From the NCBI GenBank assembly GCA_012728375.1, contig JAAYFF010000039.1, positions 27,314-91,313 of the forward strand: a DNA stretch of 64,000 nt. The letters run 5' to 3'. Below are positions 27,220 through 36,039 of the stretch, piece after piece. The notes beneath the pieces are model-generated. The model worked only from the letters and a program-made list of their open reading frames with translations, was not told the DNA's origin and made no database searches. Positions within the stretch are counted from its first letter, which is position 1. Each line of letters begins with the position of its first letter. Source of the stretch: Bacillota bacterium. GTDB lineage: Bacteria; Bacillota; Dethiobacteria; DTU022; UBA8154. The position numbers and the translations under genes are program-made.

Positions 27220-28157
27220 AGTTTAACCTCCTCCAGATGATTTAAAAGTTTCTGCAAGGTTTCCCGGTCTTGAACATTGACTGCCCGAACATCTTTGTTT
27301 ATTTTTTTCATAAACCCCGTTAAAGTTCGGCCCGGTCCAACTTCCACAAAGAAATTATAGCCGTCCTTGATAAGAAGCTCAATGGAGCTTTCCCATAAAA
27401 CAGGGCTAAAGACCTGTTTTACCAAAGAAGCTTTGATTTCTTGCGGTTCGCTTATGTACTGGGCATTGATATTGGCCACAAAAGAGATGGCGGGCTTTTT
27501 GAAAGGAACATTTTCCAATAATAAAGCCATCTTATCTTCGATACAGGTTAACAACCGGCTGTGGAAAGGTGCACTAACCGAGAGCATAACTGCTCTGGCT
27601 TTTTTCTTTTTCGCCAGGCGGCAAGCCTCTTCCAGGGCTTCCCTGTACCCGGCAATAACAATTTGTCCCGGACAGTTAAAGTTAACAGGCTCCACATGGC
27701 CAAAAGGGAGAGCCTCGCGACATATTGAAGCAACTTCATCGGAACTTAAACCTAAAATAGCAGCCATGCCGCCCTTTCCGTCAGGGACGGCCTCCTGCAT
27801 ATAAATAGCTCTTTTTTGAACCAGGGGAAGTGCATCGGCAAAAGTTAAGGCTCCTGCGCATACGAGTGCGCTGTACTCTCCCAAACTTAAGCCCGCTGTC
27901 CCGTCCGGGAAAAGTCCCCGCTCCCGGAGGACGGCTAATATCGCTATACTGGTTGTCAGTATCGCGGGTTGAGTAATCTCTGTACGGCGCAGTTGCTGTT
28001 CGTCTCCGAAAAAAATAATATTGCTTAACCCTATACCAAGAATATCGTCAGCTTCTTCAAATACTCTCCTGGCTCCAGCGGATATCTCCGCCAGATCTTT
28101 GCCCATTCCTCTATATTGTGACCCTTGTCCCGGGAAAATAAAAGCGCACTTTACCAT
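27216..28157 (-). CDS. fabD: Malonyl-CoA:ACP transacylase
   Basis: The 313-residue acyltransferase has FPGQGSQYRGMGKDL at its start, the nucleophile motif GLSLGEYSAL (serine near 92) and the histidine in SAPFHSRLL. It loads malonate onto ACP for FabH and FabF. It lies between fabH and fabG. There is a 35-bp gap after fabH and a GAGGG site before the ATG. Confidence 0.97.
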   Translation of the reverse strand: MVKCAFIFPGQGSQYRGMGKDLAEISAGARRVFEEADDILGIGLSNIIFFGDEQQLRRTEITQPAILTTSIAILAVLRERGLFPDGTAGLSLGEYSALVCAGALTFADALPLVQKRAIYMQEAVPDGKGGMAAILGLSSDEVASICREALPFGHVEPVNFNCPGQIVIAGYREALEEACRLAKKKKARAVMLSVSAPFHSRLLTCIEDKMALLLENVPFKKPAISFVANINAQYISEPQEIKASLVKQVFSPVLWESSIELLIKDGYNFFVEVGPGRTLTGFMKKINKDVRAVNVQDRETLQKLLNHLEEVKL

Positions 28158-28192
28158 TTGTTATCCCTCGCAATACAGCTTAATAGTAACAG

Positions 28193-29182
28193 CTACCAAT
28201 TCAGCACTGCAGCCCCCCAGGTTAATCCCGCGCCAAAGGATACCAGAGCAAGAAGATCTCCCTGCTTGATCTTTCCTTCTTCCAGGGCTTCGTCCAGTAC
28301 AACGGGAATTGTTGCTGAAGACATATTGCCATAGCGCTGAATATTGATTAAAACTTGCTCTTCACTTAAACCGAGCCTTTTGCAGGCTGCATTAATTATC
28401 CGGACATTGGCTTGATGAGGGGCGATATAGGTTAAATCGGACGTTTTTTTGCCGCACATCTCCAGGACATTGAGAGTGGATTCGACCATAATTTTAACGG
28501 CAAATTTAAAAATTTCAGGCCCGTTCATTTTTATGTAGTGGCCTCTTTCTTGCAGTGTCTTCAGCGTGGCCGGGCGTTTTGACCCTCCGGCCGGAATTTC
28601 GAGCAATTCTGCCTTTGAACCATCAGAATACATTTTGGAAGCCAGTATTCCCCTACCCTCCTCAACAGGTTGCATAACCACCGCCCCGGCCCCGTCGCCG
28701 AAAAGCACACAAGTACGTCGATCCGTCCAATCAACGACCGGCGAAAGAGTATCTACTCCGATTAGGAGAATATTTTTTGCCGCGCCGGTCTCTATGAACT
28801 GCTGGCCGACAGTAAGCCCGTACAGAAAACCGGTACACCCGGCGGCCAGATCAAAAGCTGCTGCCCTGTGCGCATTGAGTCTCGCCTGAACCAAACATGC
28901 TGAAGATGGAAGAGGCTGGTCGGGAGTGACCGTGGCGACGATCAATATGTCAATTTCCTCCGGTTTTAAACCCGCCCTTTCCAGAGCTATCCGCGCCGCA
29001 ATTTCCGAAAGGCTTGAGTTTGTTTCCTCTCCGCTGATGATCCGTCTCTCTTTAATTCCCGATCTGGCTGTTATCCATTCATCACTGGTTTCTACTATAT
29101 ATTCCAGGTCATAGTTGGTTAATCTGACTACCGGAAGAGCTTTTCCCGTTGATACGATCCCAGCCTTTTTACGGGCTCTCAT
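28193..29182 (-). CDS. fabH: Beta-ketoacyl-ACP synthase III
   Basis: The 329-residue enzyme starts fatty-acid chains. The catalytic cysteine is in DLAAGCTGFLYGL (about 112), the histidine in YIAPHQANVRI and the asparagine in YGNMSSATIP. Substrate preference (acetyl versus branched acyl-CoA) cannot be judged. Its ATGA overlaps the plsX stop, so it is coupled to phospholipid synthesis. Confidence 0.97.
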   Translation of the reverse strand: MRARKKAGIVSTGKALPVVRLTNYDLEYIVETSDEWITARSGIKERRIISGEETNSSLSEIAARIALERAGLKPEEIDILIVATVTPDQPLPSSACLVQARLNAHRAAAFDLAAGCTGFLYGLTVGQQFIETGAAKNILLIGVDTLSPVVDWTDRRTCVLFGDGAGAVVMQPVEEGRGILASKMYSDGSKAELLEIPAGGSKRPATLKTLQERGHYIKMNGPEIFKFAVKIMVESTLNVLEMCGKKTSDLTYIAPHQANVRIINAACKRLGLSEEQVLINIQRYGNMSSATIPVVLDEALEEGKIKQGDLLALVSFGAGLTWGAAVLNW

Positions 29183-30186
29183 TCCAGCACCCCCTTCAGA
29201 GTCTTTTCCAATTCCTCTTCTATTTTTATATTTGTCCTTTTTTCAGCAAAAAGACGGGCATGTTTCAGCAAAGCCTGGGTGATTGCTCTCCTTTTCGAAG
29301 CACCGTGACATTTTATACAAATCCCGTTTACGCCGATCAGCATTGCACCTCCGTATTCCGATTCATCCAATCTGGTATAAATTTTTTGTAAAGTAGGCAA
29401 AAACATGGCGGAAACGTTGGAATCCTTTTGAAATTCGTTTTTTAAATAGGTAAAGATATACTCCGCAAACCCCTCATAGGCTTTTAAAAAAACATTGCCC
29501 ACAAAACCGTCACAAATAAGTATATCGGTTTTATCATGAAAAAGATCTTTGGCTTCCAAATTGCCGATAAAATTAAAAGACAAATTTTCTTTAAATAACT
29601 GATATGTTTTCTTTATTTTGGCATTCCCTTTATTATCTTCTATACCAACATTTAAAAGGGCAATACGCGGGTTCGGTTTGCCCAAAACATCCTGAGCATA
29701 AACTTTACCCATTTGAGCGTATTGCCAAAGGTGTTCCGGTTTGGGATCCATATTTGCCCCGACATCCAGGATTACAATATTGTCCCCTGTAAAGGTGGGG
29801 CACTCCGTCAGAAGGGCAGGTCTTTTAATACCCCTTAATCTTCCCAGAAACAATAAACCGCCGGCCATGAGCGCTCCAGTGCTGCCGGCGCTGAGAACAG
29901 CGTCCGCATGCCCGGAACGGACTAATTGCAAGGCGGTAACCATTGAAGATTTTCTTTTGCGACGAATGGCAAGCCCAGGATCTTCATTATTGCCAATCAC
30001 TTCATCAGCATGAACAATAACAACACGGCTTGAACATGTCTTCCGGTCAATAGACTGCTTAATTGCTTCTTCCCGGCCAACCAGCAATACTTTTAGATCT
30101 CCGGCTTGCTCAACGGCGTCAAGGGCTCCTCTTACAATTTCAACAGGGGCAAAATCACCACCCATTGCATCCACAGCTACCTGCAA
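29179..30186 (-). CDS. plsX: Phosphate acyltransferase PlsX
   Basis: The product (335 residues from the chosen start) makes acyl-phosphate from acyl-ACP for phospholipid synthesis. The N-terminal block VAVDAMGGDFAPVEIVRGA and the later SAGSTGALMAGG, LDVGANMDPKPE and LICDGFVGN are typical. The open frame reaches 30222, but that part covers the T-run of a terminator. A TTG at 30186 gives the normal start, though its AGGGG site is somewhat far. No fapR regulator precedes it, unlike Bacillus. Confidence 0.95.
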   Translation of the reverse strand: MQVAVDAMGGDFAPVEIVRGALDAVEQAGDLKVLLVGREEAIKQSIDRKTCSSRVVIVHADEVIGNNEDPGLAIRRKRKSSMVTALQLVRSGHADAVLSAGSTGALMAGGLLFLGRLRGIKRPALLTECPTFTGDNIVILDVGANMDPKPEHLWQYAQMGKVYAQDVLGKPNPRIALLNVGIEDNKGNAKIKKTYQLFKENLSFNFIGNLEAKDLFHDKTDILICDGFVGNVFLKAYEGFAEYIFTYLKNEFQKDSNVSAMFLPTLQKIYTRLDESEYGGAMLIGVNGICIKCHGASKRRAITQALLKHARLFAEKRTNIKIEEELEKTLKGVLE

Positions 30187-30224
30187 CAAAACACCAACCC
30201 CTAAAGAAAAAAATAAAAACAAAT

Positions 30225-30250
30225 CCCGGGCAAGACAAAACTATCCCGGG
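30225..30250 (-). terminator. Terminator between rpmF and plsX
   Basis: Two CCCGGG blocks (30225-30230 and 30245-30250) pair with each other. On the minus strand they are followed by ATTTGTTTTTATTTTTTT. The stem is short (six GC pairs) but the T tract is strong. This would let yceD-rpmF be expressed above the fatty-acid genes. Confidence 0.6.
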
Positions 30251-30262
30251 CTTTAAAAAAGA

Positions 30263-30436
30263 TTAAAGCTTGACGATTTCTTTTCCCTTATAATACCCGC
30301 AATGCCCGCAAATATGGTGGGGCAACTTGAATTCATGGCATTGGGGGCAGGAAACAAGCGCGGGCGCAGCCAGTTTCCAGTGGGTACGCCGTTTATCTCT
30401 CCTTGTTTTGGACGTTCTTCTCTTCGGTACTGCCAA
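30263..30436 (-). CDS. rpmF: 50S ribosomal protein L32
   Basis: The product is 57 residues. It starts [20 protein letters not shown] and ends in a zinc ribbon with CPQC and CGHCGYYKG, so all four zinc cysteines are present (C+ form). The start is TTG, seven bases after GGAGGT; the few extra upstream codons are the ribosome site itself. It follows yceD as in nearly all bacteria. Confidence 0.97.
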   Translation of the reverse strand: MAVPKRRTSKTRRDKRRTHWKLAAPALVSCPQCHEFKLPHHICGHCGYYKGKEIVKL

Positions 30437-30477
30437 CCTGAACACCTCCACATTCTTTTGATACAGCTATTAATTAT

Positions 30478-31008
30478 CTACTTTAATAATTTCTTCAAAA
30501 GAGACCATCTCTGATCGATATTTTCATCTGTACAGGAGCAAAGGGATTTATTTCTGTCCTGACCGCAAATGGGACACAGACCTTTGCAGTCTTCACGGCA
30601 TAAAATTTTTAGCGGCTGGGAGATAAAAAAAGAATGCTTGAAATACTCATCCAGCCTGAGGGATTCCCCTTTAAAAAGGTATTGCTCTTCATGTTCGCTA
30701 CCGGCATACGGAACTCTTCCGCTTTCACCCGCCTGCAGGTGAATAAATTCTTCGCTAAACGATTCTTTCAGGGTGTAGTCGGTTTGTTCCAGGCAGCGGC
30801 TGCACTCGCCTGTAAGCTCCGTCTGCCAATTCCCTTTAATAAGAATCCGGTTATTCACATAGGCTGCTTTCAGGAAAACCTTCAAAACCGGAAACTTACC
30901 ATTCGGCCCTGGCGGCACTTTTATTTCCGGGTCCTTAATTTCTATCTCTCCATGATAATCTAAAAACCGCCCACCGGCCTTTTTTAAATCAGGCACAAAA
31001 AGTTCCAC
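30478..31008 (-). CDS. yceD: DUF177/YceD-family protein
   Basis: The 176-residue protein has the family's CSRCLE pattern mid-protein and a C-terminal CKGLCPICGQDRNKSLCSC cysteine cluster likely to bind zinc. The family is linked to 23S rRNA maturation in plants and bacteria and is nearly always encoded before rpmF, as here. It uses a GTG start with GGGGGT upstream. It is the first gene of the long minus-strand run. Confidence 0.9.
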   Translation of the reverse strand: MELFVPDLKKAGGRFLDYHGEIEIKDPEIKVPPGPNGKFPVLKVFLKAAYVNNRILIKGNWQTELTGECSRCLEQTDYTLKESFSEEFIHLQAGESGRVPYAGSEHEEQYLFKGESLRLDEYFKHSFFISQPLKILCREDCKGLCPICGQDRNKSLCSCTDENIDQRWSLLKKLLK

Positions 31009-31036
31009 AATTCTACCCCCTTGGGAATCAAGCCTA

Positions 31037-31066
31037 ATTATATATGAGGTTCAAGTTTTTTGTCAA
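31037..31066 (-). promoter_or_regulatory. Strong promoter of yceD-rpmF-plsX-fab run
   Basis: On the minus strand TTGACA (31066-31061) and TATAAT (31042-31037) are separated by 18 bp. Both hexamers are perfect. The leader before the yceD GTG is about 25 bases. Confidence 0.8.
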
Positions 31067-31088
31067 GGAAATAGTTTTTATCAATTGT

Positions 31089-31493
31089 TTAATATGTGAT
31101 GCCGTCAAATTCTTGAGCTTCCTCGCCGCTAAAGGAAATCATTATCCTGTTCGGAATACAGACAATACTCTCGTAATCGCGGCTGATCCATCCGGTATGG
31201 GAACAAATTCCCCGCGGGCAATGGTCTTCGGGAAGGGGAAGCAGGCGCACCCTCCCCCGGCTGATCTCCAAGGTTGCAATATATTCGTCGTTTTTTCCAT
31301 AGGGGAACTGTACAGTACTCATGGTTTGATCGTCAAAAGAGATTTCCTTAACAAAGTTGTTATTTACAAAAATTGAGATATATTTTTGTTCCCCTCGCGC
31401 ATCCAGGCGATAATTAAAAAAAAATATTGCCAGGCTTAATACGAGAACGGACACAATTAATAATTTATCATAAAAGGTCAGTTTTATGCGCAT
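31089..31493 (-). CDS. NusG-domain-II protein, membrane-anchored
   Basis: The 134-residue protein has one N-terminal membrane span (about 10-28) and an exported domain of the NusG II type (Pfam PF07009 family). It includes GRVRLLPLPEDHCPRGICSHTGWIS and VCIPNRIMISF. Such proteins are common in Clostridia, often beside heptaprenyl diphosphate synthase component genes or Rnf loci; their role is unknown. Here it has no such partner and lies downstream of the thioesterase on the same strand. The three cysteines in the exported part may form a disulphide or bind metal. Confidence 0.8.
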   Translation of the reverse strand: MRIKLTFYDKLLIVSVLVLSLAIFFFNYRLDARGEQKYISIFVNNNFVKEISFDDQTMSTVQFPYGKNDEYIATLEISRGRVRLLPLPEDHCPRGICSHTGWISRDYESIVCIPNRIMISFSGEEAQEFDGITY

Positions 31494-31515
31494 ACTCTTT
31501 ATTCTCCCTTTTGCC

Positions 31516-31905
31516 TTACAAAGCTTTAACTTTCAGCTTATACGTGGCGCTTCCTATGGCGGTAAGGGCACCATTGTTGTAAATATGAACTTGTCCAAAT
31601 GCCATTGAACTGCCCCTGTGAAGGATTTCTCCTTCAATATAGACCGTTCCTTCGGTTATTGCCCTTAAATAATTTACCTTTAATTCCACTGTGGCAATGC
31701 CCCTTACTTTCCTATCCTGAAAAAGAGCGCATCCCAGGGCAGCATCGACTAAAGAGGCAATAACGCCGCCGTGCAATGTTCCCATAGGATTGGTCAGATT
31801 TTTATTATACTCCAGAACGAGACGGGCGCGCGGATATACTGCTTCCTCAACTTTGATCCCCAAAAGATGCATATAAGGAGAAGGCCCAATTATATTATTA
31901 TCCAT
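31516..31905 (-). CDS. PaaI-type hotdog-fold thioesterase
   Basis: The 129-residue protein has the hotdog-fold motif NPMGTLHGGVIASLVDAALG, where the HGG and the later aspartate correspond to the PaaI/YdiI catalytic region. VELKVNYLRAITEG follows. It should cleave aryl- or acyl-CoA thioesters; the substrate is not evident. It lies 22 bp before the NusG-II gene, so they may be co-transcribed. Confidence 0.88.
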   Translation of the reverse strand: MDNNIIGPSPYMHLLGIKVEEAVYPRARLVLEYNKNLTNPMGTLHGGVIASLVDAALGCALFQDRKVRGIATVELKVNYLRAITEGTVYIEGEILHRGSSMAFGQVHIYNNGALTAIGSATYKLKVKAL

Positions 31906-32010
31906 ATTCTTTTTTGCCTTTCTTTTAACATTTTATCTATAGTCAAAGACTGCAAAATAAGCTACAATCACATTTATAGTTCCTATTTATAAGGAGGGTT
32001 AAAATAAACA

Positions 32011-32466
32011 TTGTTATTTCGCAAAGCAAGAATGTCCGATACTAAAGATATTGCTGCTCTGATTAATTTCTACGCGGAAAAGGGCGTCATGCTCCCCAGG
32101 ACACTTCCTTCCATTTACCAGAGAATCAGGGATTTTACCTTAATTGAAGAAAATAACACAATTATCGCCGTGGGAAGCCTGCGCATCCTCTGGAACGACC
32201 TGGCGGAAATCTGTTCCCTGGCAGTTCGCCCCGAAAGCGTAAACCGTGGACTGGGTTCTTCCCTTGTAAAAAAAATGATTCAGGAAAGTAGAGAACTCGA
32301 AATAAAAAATATTTTCACACTGACTTATCAGCCGGTATTTTTTGAAAAGTGCGGTTTTAAAAGAATTAGTAAGGAAAGTTTGCCGCAAAAAGTATGGACG
32401 GAATGCGTTAACTGCCCTAAATTCCCGAACTGTGATGAGATCGCCTTAATTAAAAACATCGGTTAA
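32011..32466 (+). CDS. GNAT N-acetyltransferase (short ArgA-like)
   Basis: The 151-residue protein has a GNAT fold with the acetyl-CoA loop [19 protein letters not shown], and a C-terminal [15 protein letters not shown] segment typical of the short N-acetylglutamate-synthase-like acetyltransferases found in Clostridia and related groups. A role in arginine synthesis is possible, but no arg gene is nearby. It starts with TTG at 32011; AAGGAGGG is 12-13 bases upstream. It is divergent from the thioesterase and convergent with the dehydrogenase (stops overlap by four bases). Confidence 0.82.
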   Translation: MLFRKARMSDTKDIAALINFYAEKGVMLPRTLPSIYQRIRDFTLIEENNTIIAVGSLRILWNDLAEICSLAVRPESVNRGLGSSLVKKMIQESRELEIKNIFTLTYQPVFFEKCGFKRISKESLPQKVWTECVNCPKFPNCDEIALIKNIG

Positions 32467-33470
32467 CTTCCGCTTTTTATTTTCCTTATCACGGCACCGG
32501 TCATTTGAGAAGTCGTTGCCTCTCCTCCAAGGTCGTAAGTAACATCTTTTCTTTCAGCAATAACTTCCGCGAGGGCTTTTTCTATTTTTACGGCAATTTC
32601 GTTTTGCCCGAGATACTTTAACATTAAAACAACTGACAGCAGAATTGCCGTTGGATTAACTTTGTTTTGGCCGGCATACTTAGGAGCGCTGCCGTGGACG
32701 GGTTCGAAAATAGCCGCATTCTCACCAATATTTGCACCTGGTGCGACTCCGAGGCCTCCGACCAGCCCGGCGCAAAGATCGGAAATAATATCACCGTAAA
32801 GGTTGGGCATCACCATGACGTCATAAAGGTGCGGCTTGCTGACCAATTGCATGCACATATTGTCCACAATGCGGTCCTCAAATTCAATATCCGGATATTC
32901 TTTCGCCACCGCTCTGGCTACCTCCAGAAAAAGGCCGTCGGTGCATTTCATAATATTGGCCTTATGTACTGCCGTTACTTTCTTACGATTTTCCCTCCTG
33001 GCATACTCAAAAGCAAAACGAACAATCCGTTCCGAACCCTTGCGGGTAATAATTTTAATACTTTCTGCCGCATCTTCCCCGACCATATGTTCTATGCCGG
33101 CATAAAGGTCTTCCGTATTCTCCCGAACAACAACCAGATCAATATTGTCATAACGGCTCAGCACCCCTTGATAGGTCCTTGCCGGCCGAAGATTGACATA
33201 AAGATCCAGCTCTTTCCTCAAGGCCACGTTTATGCTCCTGAATCCGGTACCCACAGGGGTAGTAATAGGGCCTTTCAAGGCCACCTTATTCCTACGAATG
33301 GAATTAAGGGTTTCCTCCGGCAAAACGCCCATTCCTTTTTCAAAGGCAGTCTGACCTGCATGCATGATTTCCCATTTAAGATCTGCACCGGATGCTTCCA
33401 GAACCTCCAGAGCTGCAGACGTTAGCTCCGGCCCCGTTCCGTCACCGGGAATTACCGTTATCGTTTGCAT
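32463..33470 (-). CDS. NAD-dependent isocitrate/isopropylmalate-type dehydrogenase
   Basis: The 335-residue beta-decarboxylating dehydrogenase has the blocks [64 protein letters not shown] and [12 protein letters not shown]. The RSINVALRK and ENTEDLYAG forms favour NAD-linked isocitrate dehydrogenase over LeuB. It would make 2-oxoglutarate for glutamate synthesis or an open citric-acid branch. No citrate synthase or aconitase gene is adjacent, so homoisocitrate or isopropylmalate use is not excluded. It follows a lytic transglycosylase gene on the same strand. Confidence 0.88.
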   Translation of the reverse strand: MQTITVIPGDGTGPELTSAALEVLEASGADLKWEIMHAGQTAFEKGMGVLPEETLNSIRRNKVALKGPITTPVGTGFRSINVALRKELDLYVNLRPARTYQGVLSRYDNIDLVVVRENTEDLYAGIEHMVGEDAAESIKIITRKGSERIVRFAFEYARRENRKKVTAVHKANIMKCTDGLFLEVARAVAKEYPDIEFEDRIVDNMCMQLVSKPHLYDVMVMPNLYGDIISDLCAGLVGGLGVAPGANIGENAAIFEPVHGSAPKYAGQNKVNPTAILLSVVLMLKYLGQNEIAVKIEKALAEVIAERKDVTYDLGGEATTSQMTGAVIRKIKSGS

Positions 33471-33497
33471 AGTTGTCTCCTCCCATATTTAGGGGTT

Positions 33498-34064
33498 TCA
33501 ATATTCTCCGGAATATATCTGTTGGTAACGCATATACGTCTTTTCAACTTTCTTAATAAAGGACCGGGTCTCGGCAAACGGAATATCTTCCAAATTTTCC
33601 CTTTTACCGTCCCAAATTCCGTCATCAAGCCACCTTTTGACATGCCCTCTCCCACCGTTATAAGCTGCCAGTGCCGGATAAAGTTCAGCGTCAAACTGTT
33701 GGAGAAGATTATTAATGTACCAGGTCCCAAGTAAAATGTTAACAGAAGGGTCAAGAAGTTTTTCTTCAGAAAAACTTTCCAATCCAAGTTGCTCGGCAAT
33801 CCAAAACCCTGTCTCAGGCATAATCTGCATTAATCCCTCCGCTCCTTTTTCTGACCTGGCCGTATGCTTAAAACTGCTTTCAACCCGGATAATTGAGACA
33901 ATGAGCAAAGGATCTATTCCATATTTAGCTGCTTCTGAGACAATTATTTCCCTGTAGGGAAAAGGATAGACAAATCGGGCAATATTATTCTGCTGGCTGA
34001 GCAAGATATACAAAAATAAAAGGAATAAAAAAAAGTAAAATAGCCTTTTTAATGCTTTTAACAA
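33498..34064 (-). CDS. Lytic transglycosylase (SLT domain)
   Basis: The 188-residue protein has an N-terminal signal anchor (LFYFFLFLLFLYILL) and a Slt70-type catalytic domain. The catalytic glutamate is in IIRVESSFKHTARS (about 59), with KGAEGLMQIMP and LAAYNGGRGHVKRW following. It cleaves peptidoglycan between MurNAc and GlcNAc. In Clostridia this small form is commonly encoded beside coaE, polA and mutM, and here it follows coaE. Confidence 0.93.
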   Translation of the reverse strand: MLKALKRLFYFFLFLLFLYILLSQQNNIARFVYPFPYREIIVSEAAKYGIDPLLIVSIIRVESSFKHTARSEKGAEGLMQIMPETGFWIAEQLGLESFSEEKLLDPSVNILLGTWYINNLLQQFDAELYPALAAYNGGRGHVKRWLDDGIWDGKRENLEDIPFAETRSFIKKVEKTYMRYQQIYSGEY

Positions 34065-34113
34065 AAGAACACCCCGAATTTAATCTCCAGGTTTTCAGAA
34101 TTTGAGCAGTCTT

Positions 34114-34740
34114 TTATCCTGATTCCTGTTTTTGATTTCTACCAAAAGCGGCCAATTTATCCCAAATCTGCTCTACTTGTTCCTGCAAGCAGGCTACAGG
34201 ACCGTTATTATAAATAATAAAATCCGCAGCCTTAATTTTTTCTTGAACATCCATCTGAGATGCAATACGGCGTAGCGCTTCCTCCCGGACAAGACCGTCC
34301 CTTTTGCTTAACCTTTCAATCTGTATTTCTTTATCAGCAGCAACAACGAGGACAACATCCACATATTTATCCATCCCGACCTCAAAAAGAAGAGGGATAT
34401 CCCAGACCTGAATTTTTCCAGGAAATTTTCGGGCAAACTCTTTGCTTTTAATGAAAAATAACTCTTCAATCCGTGGATGAGTAATGTTGTTTAACTTGCG
34501 CAGGGCCTCGCTGTCTGAAAAAACAAGGGATGCAATCTGCGCCCGATCCAGCAGCCCCCCATCCTTTAAAACCCTTTTTCCAAGCCAGGAAACGATATCA
34601 ACCCAGGCCGGTTTCCCAGGCTCAACGATCTCCCTGGCTATTTGATCCCCATCAAGCAGCAGGGCACCTTTTGCCACAAGCATCCTTGCTACTGTTGATT
34701 TACCGCAGGCAATACCTCCGGTCAAGCCCACTTTAATCAA
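34114..34740 (-). CDS. coaE: Dephospho-CoA kinase
   Basis: The product has about 208 residues. The P-loop GLTGGIACGKSTV is at the N-terminus, with LLDGDQIAREIV and IQVWDIPLLFE following. It does the last step of CoA synthesis. The frame allows starts at 34773, 34752 (ATG) and 34740 (TTG). The TTG fits both the AAAAGGATGG ribosome site and the usual family start, so I chose it. CoaBC of the same pathway is at 55311-56522. Confidence 0.94.
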   Translation of the reverse strand: MIKVGLTGGIACGKSTVARMLVAKGALLLDGDQIAREIVEPGKPAWVDIVSWLGKRVLKDGGLLDRAQIASLVFSDSEALRKLNNITHPRIEELFFIKSKEFARKFPGKIQVWDIPLLFEVGMDKYVDVVLVVAADKEIQIERLSKRDGLVREEALRRIASQMDVQEKIKAADFIIYNNGPVACLQEQVEQIWDKLAAFGRNQKQESG

Positions 34741-34910
34741 AACTTTAACCATCCTTTTATAAAAAAAAAGCATTAAGATGCCTACCGCTTATAGTATATT
34801 CAAAACGGCCGGTAAAATCAATCTACCTGAGAGCTCATTAAAGCCTCTTTTCACCTTCCCTTTACTGCCGGCATACCCTATTAGAGCATCAGGAAACTGA
34901 AGGTGATGTA

Positions 34911-35528
34911 ATGAAATTTTTTACTGCCTTATTGCTGGCCGCAGCTCTTAGTGCAGATGGTTTTGGTGTCGGTCTGGCTTATGGGATCAGAAAGATTAAA
35001 GTCTCTTTTTTTTCTATACTATTAATTATTTTTTGTGCGGTTTTAGCTATGACGTTTTCTTTAATATTCGGTCAGTTGATTGCCGGCTTTATCCCGTATC
35101 ATCTTACAAGTTTTTTCGGCGGCAGCATACTCGTCCTATTTGGTTTTTGGCAGCTGCTCGAAGGATTAAAAAAATATAAGGATAATCCTGTCCTGCTGAC
35201 GATAAAACTGAAAACCTTTGGTTTGGTCCTGCAAATCATTCGTGAACCGGAAAATGCCGACATGGACAGATCGGGAGATATCAATTACAAAGAGGCATTA
35301 CTCCTGGGAATTGCCTTAAATATAGATGTTGCGGGAGTAGGCCTTGGAGCTGCTATGGCCGGCTATTCGTTCATATTAATACCTTTTGTCACAATAGGTT
35401 TATTTTTTGCATTATACTTGGGATTAATTATCGGGAAAAAATCTATCACAGGTTTTATCGGTAAAAAAGGATACATAATACCAGGATTAGTATTAATGCT
35501 TTTAGGATTAATAAATTATATTCGCTAA
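34911..35528 (+). CDS. ytaF: YtaF-type sporulation membrane protein (MntP-like fold)
   Basis: The 205-residue membrane protein has six predicted spans in two related halves, each starting with an ADGF/LNID-type motif (AAALSADGFGVGLAYGIR near 10-27, and GIALNIDVAGVGLGAAMAGY near 135-155). This is the YtaF family, distant kin of the MntP manganese exporter, named for sporulation in Bacillus. The soluble linker contains DMDRSGDINYKEA, an EF-hand-like acidic stretch that may bind a divalent ion. AAGGTGATG precedes the ATG. Confidence 0.85.
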   Translation: MKFFTALLLAAALSADGFGVGLAYGIRKIKVSFFSILLIIFCAVLAMTFSLIFGQLIAGFIPYHLTSFFGGSILVLFGFWQLLEGLKKYKDNPVLLTIKLKTFGLVLQIIREPENADMDRSGDINYKEALLLGIALNIDVAGVGLGAAMAGYSFILIPFVTIGLFFALYLGLIIGKKSITGFIGKKGYIIPGLVLMLLGLINYIR

Positions 35529-35568
35529 AACAAGGACCACAAATTACTACAAAATTCACAAAATACTA

Positions 35569-35597
35569 TTGACACGCTATCAATTTTGTTGTATATA
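35569..35597 (+). promoter_or_regulatory. Promoter of the structured leader and 63-residue peptide gene
   Basis: A perfect TTGACA (35569-35574) and TATATA (35592-35597) are separated by 17 bp. The transcript should begin near 35604, leaving about 200 bases of leader before the small gene. Confidence 0.7.
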
Positions 35598-35642
35598 TTG
35601 TACGAAGTTTAAAAATTTAATATCGTTACCCGGTCAAAGCTT

Positions 35643-35801
35643 TTATTGTGAAAACAATAATTGCGGAGTAAGTCATCTAAGTCCTTTTGGATATGATGTA
35701 CTTATGTGAGAAGCGACTATCAGGGTGGATAGTTATTTTTGTGGCTATCCACTTTTTTATATTCAAAGGCTCACAAGTACAATCCAAAAGGAAGGGGGTG
35801 A
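35643..35801 (+). ncRNA. Long structured 5' leader, class not recognised
   Basis: Two elements are visible. First, TTATTGT-GAAA-(A)ACAATAA (35643-35660) makes a hairpin with a GNRA-type loop. Second, a long arm is built from TCCTTTTGGAT (35682-35692) with ATCCAAAAGGA (35782-35792), then GTACTT and GTGAG (35698-35710) with CTCACAAGTAC (35770-35780), and an inner hairpin GTGGATAG/CTATCCAC (35725-35732/35745-35752). The closing helix touches the ribosome site AGGGGGTGA, so folding could control translation. I could not match it to T-box, c-di-GMP, FMN, SAM, TPP, manganese or fluoride riboswitches. Confidence 0.6.
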
Positions 35802-35806
35802 TTTAC

Positions 35807-35998
35807 TTGAAAAAAGTTATTGTACCGGCTGTTTGTGCGGTTCTGCTGGTTATTTTAATGAAATTCTCAGTTAATCCCCAAATTGAAATAACCGGCATTA
35901 TTTTTGCAGCAGCTATTGGTCTGTTGGTTGGTTCCTTAATAAACAAAATTATTTTTAAAAATAGAGAGGCAGAAAGTAACCATAAAGATTCCATCTGA
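35807..35998 (+). CDS. Small two-span membrane protein, unknown
   Basis: The product is 63 residues from a TTG at 35807 with GGGGGTGA five bases before it. An open frame continues upstream to 35687 but runs through the RNA stem and has no ribosome site. The peptide has two membrane spans (about 3-19 and 27-46) with a short loop and a charged tail KNREAESNHKDSI. I do not recognise it. It is preceded by its own promoter and a structured leader, which suggests regulated expression. Confidence 0.6.
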   Translation: MKKVIVPAVCAVLLVILMKFSVNPQIEITGIIFAAAIGLLVGSLINKIIFKNREAESNHKDSI

Positions 35999-36039
35999 AA
36001 AGTGTACGTGCAAAAAAAATCGATAACTGTAAACATCAA

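Noticed and set aside
29179..31008. Search for fapR or a FapR operator near plsX
   Set aside because: No fapR-like gene and no clear FapR-type dyad were found in the yceD-rpmF-plsX region.
32667..33425. 252-codon plus-strand frame over the dehydrogenase gene
   Set aside because: It lies wholly antisense to a clearly conserved enzyme and has low-complexity, shadow-type sequence.
35721..35732. AGGGTGG motif suggesting a T-box leader
   Set aside because: It is followed by ATAG rather than ACCGCG, no antiterminator/terminator pair is present, and the downstream gene is not an aminoacyl-tRNA synthetase or amino-acid gene.
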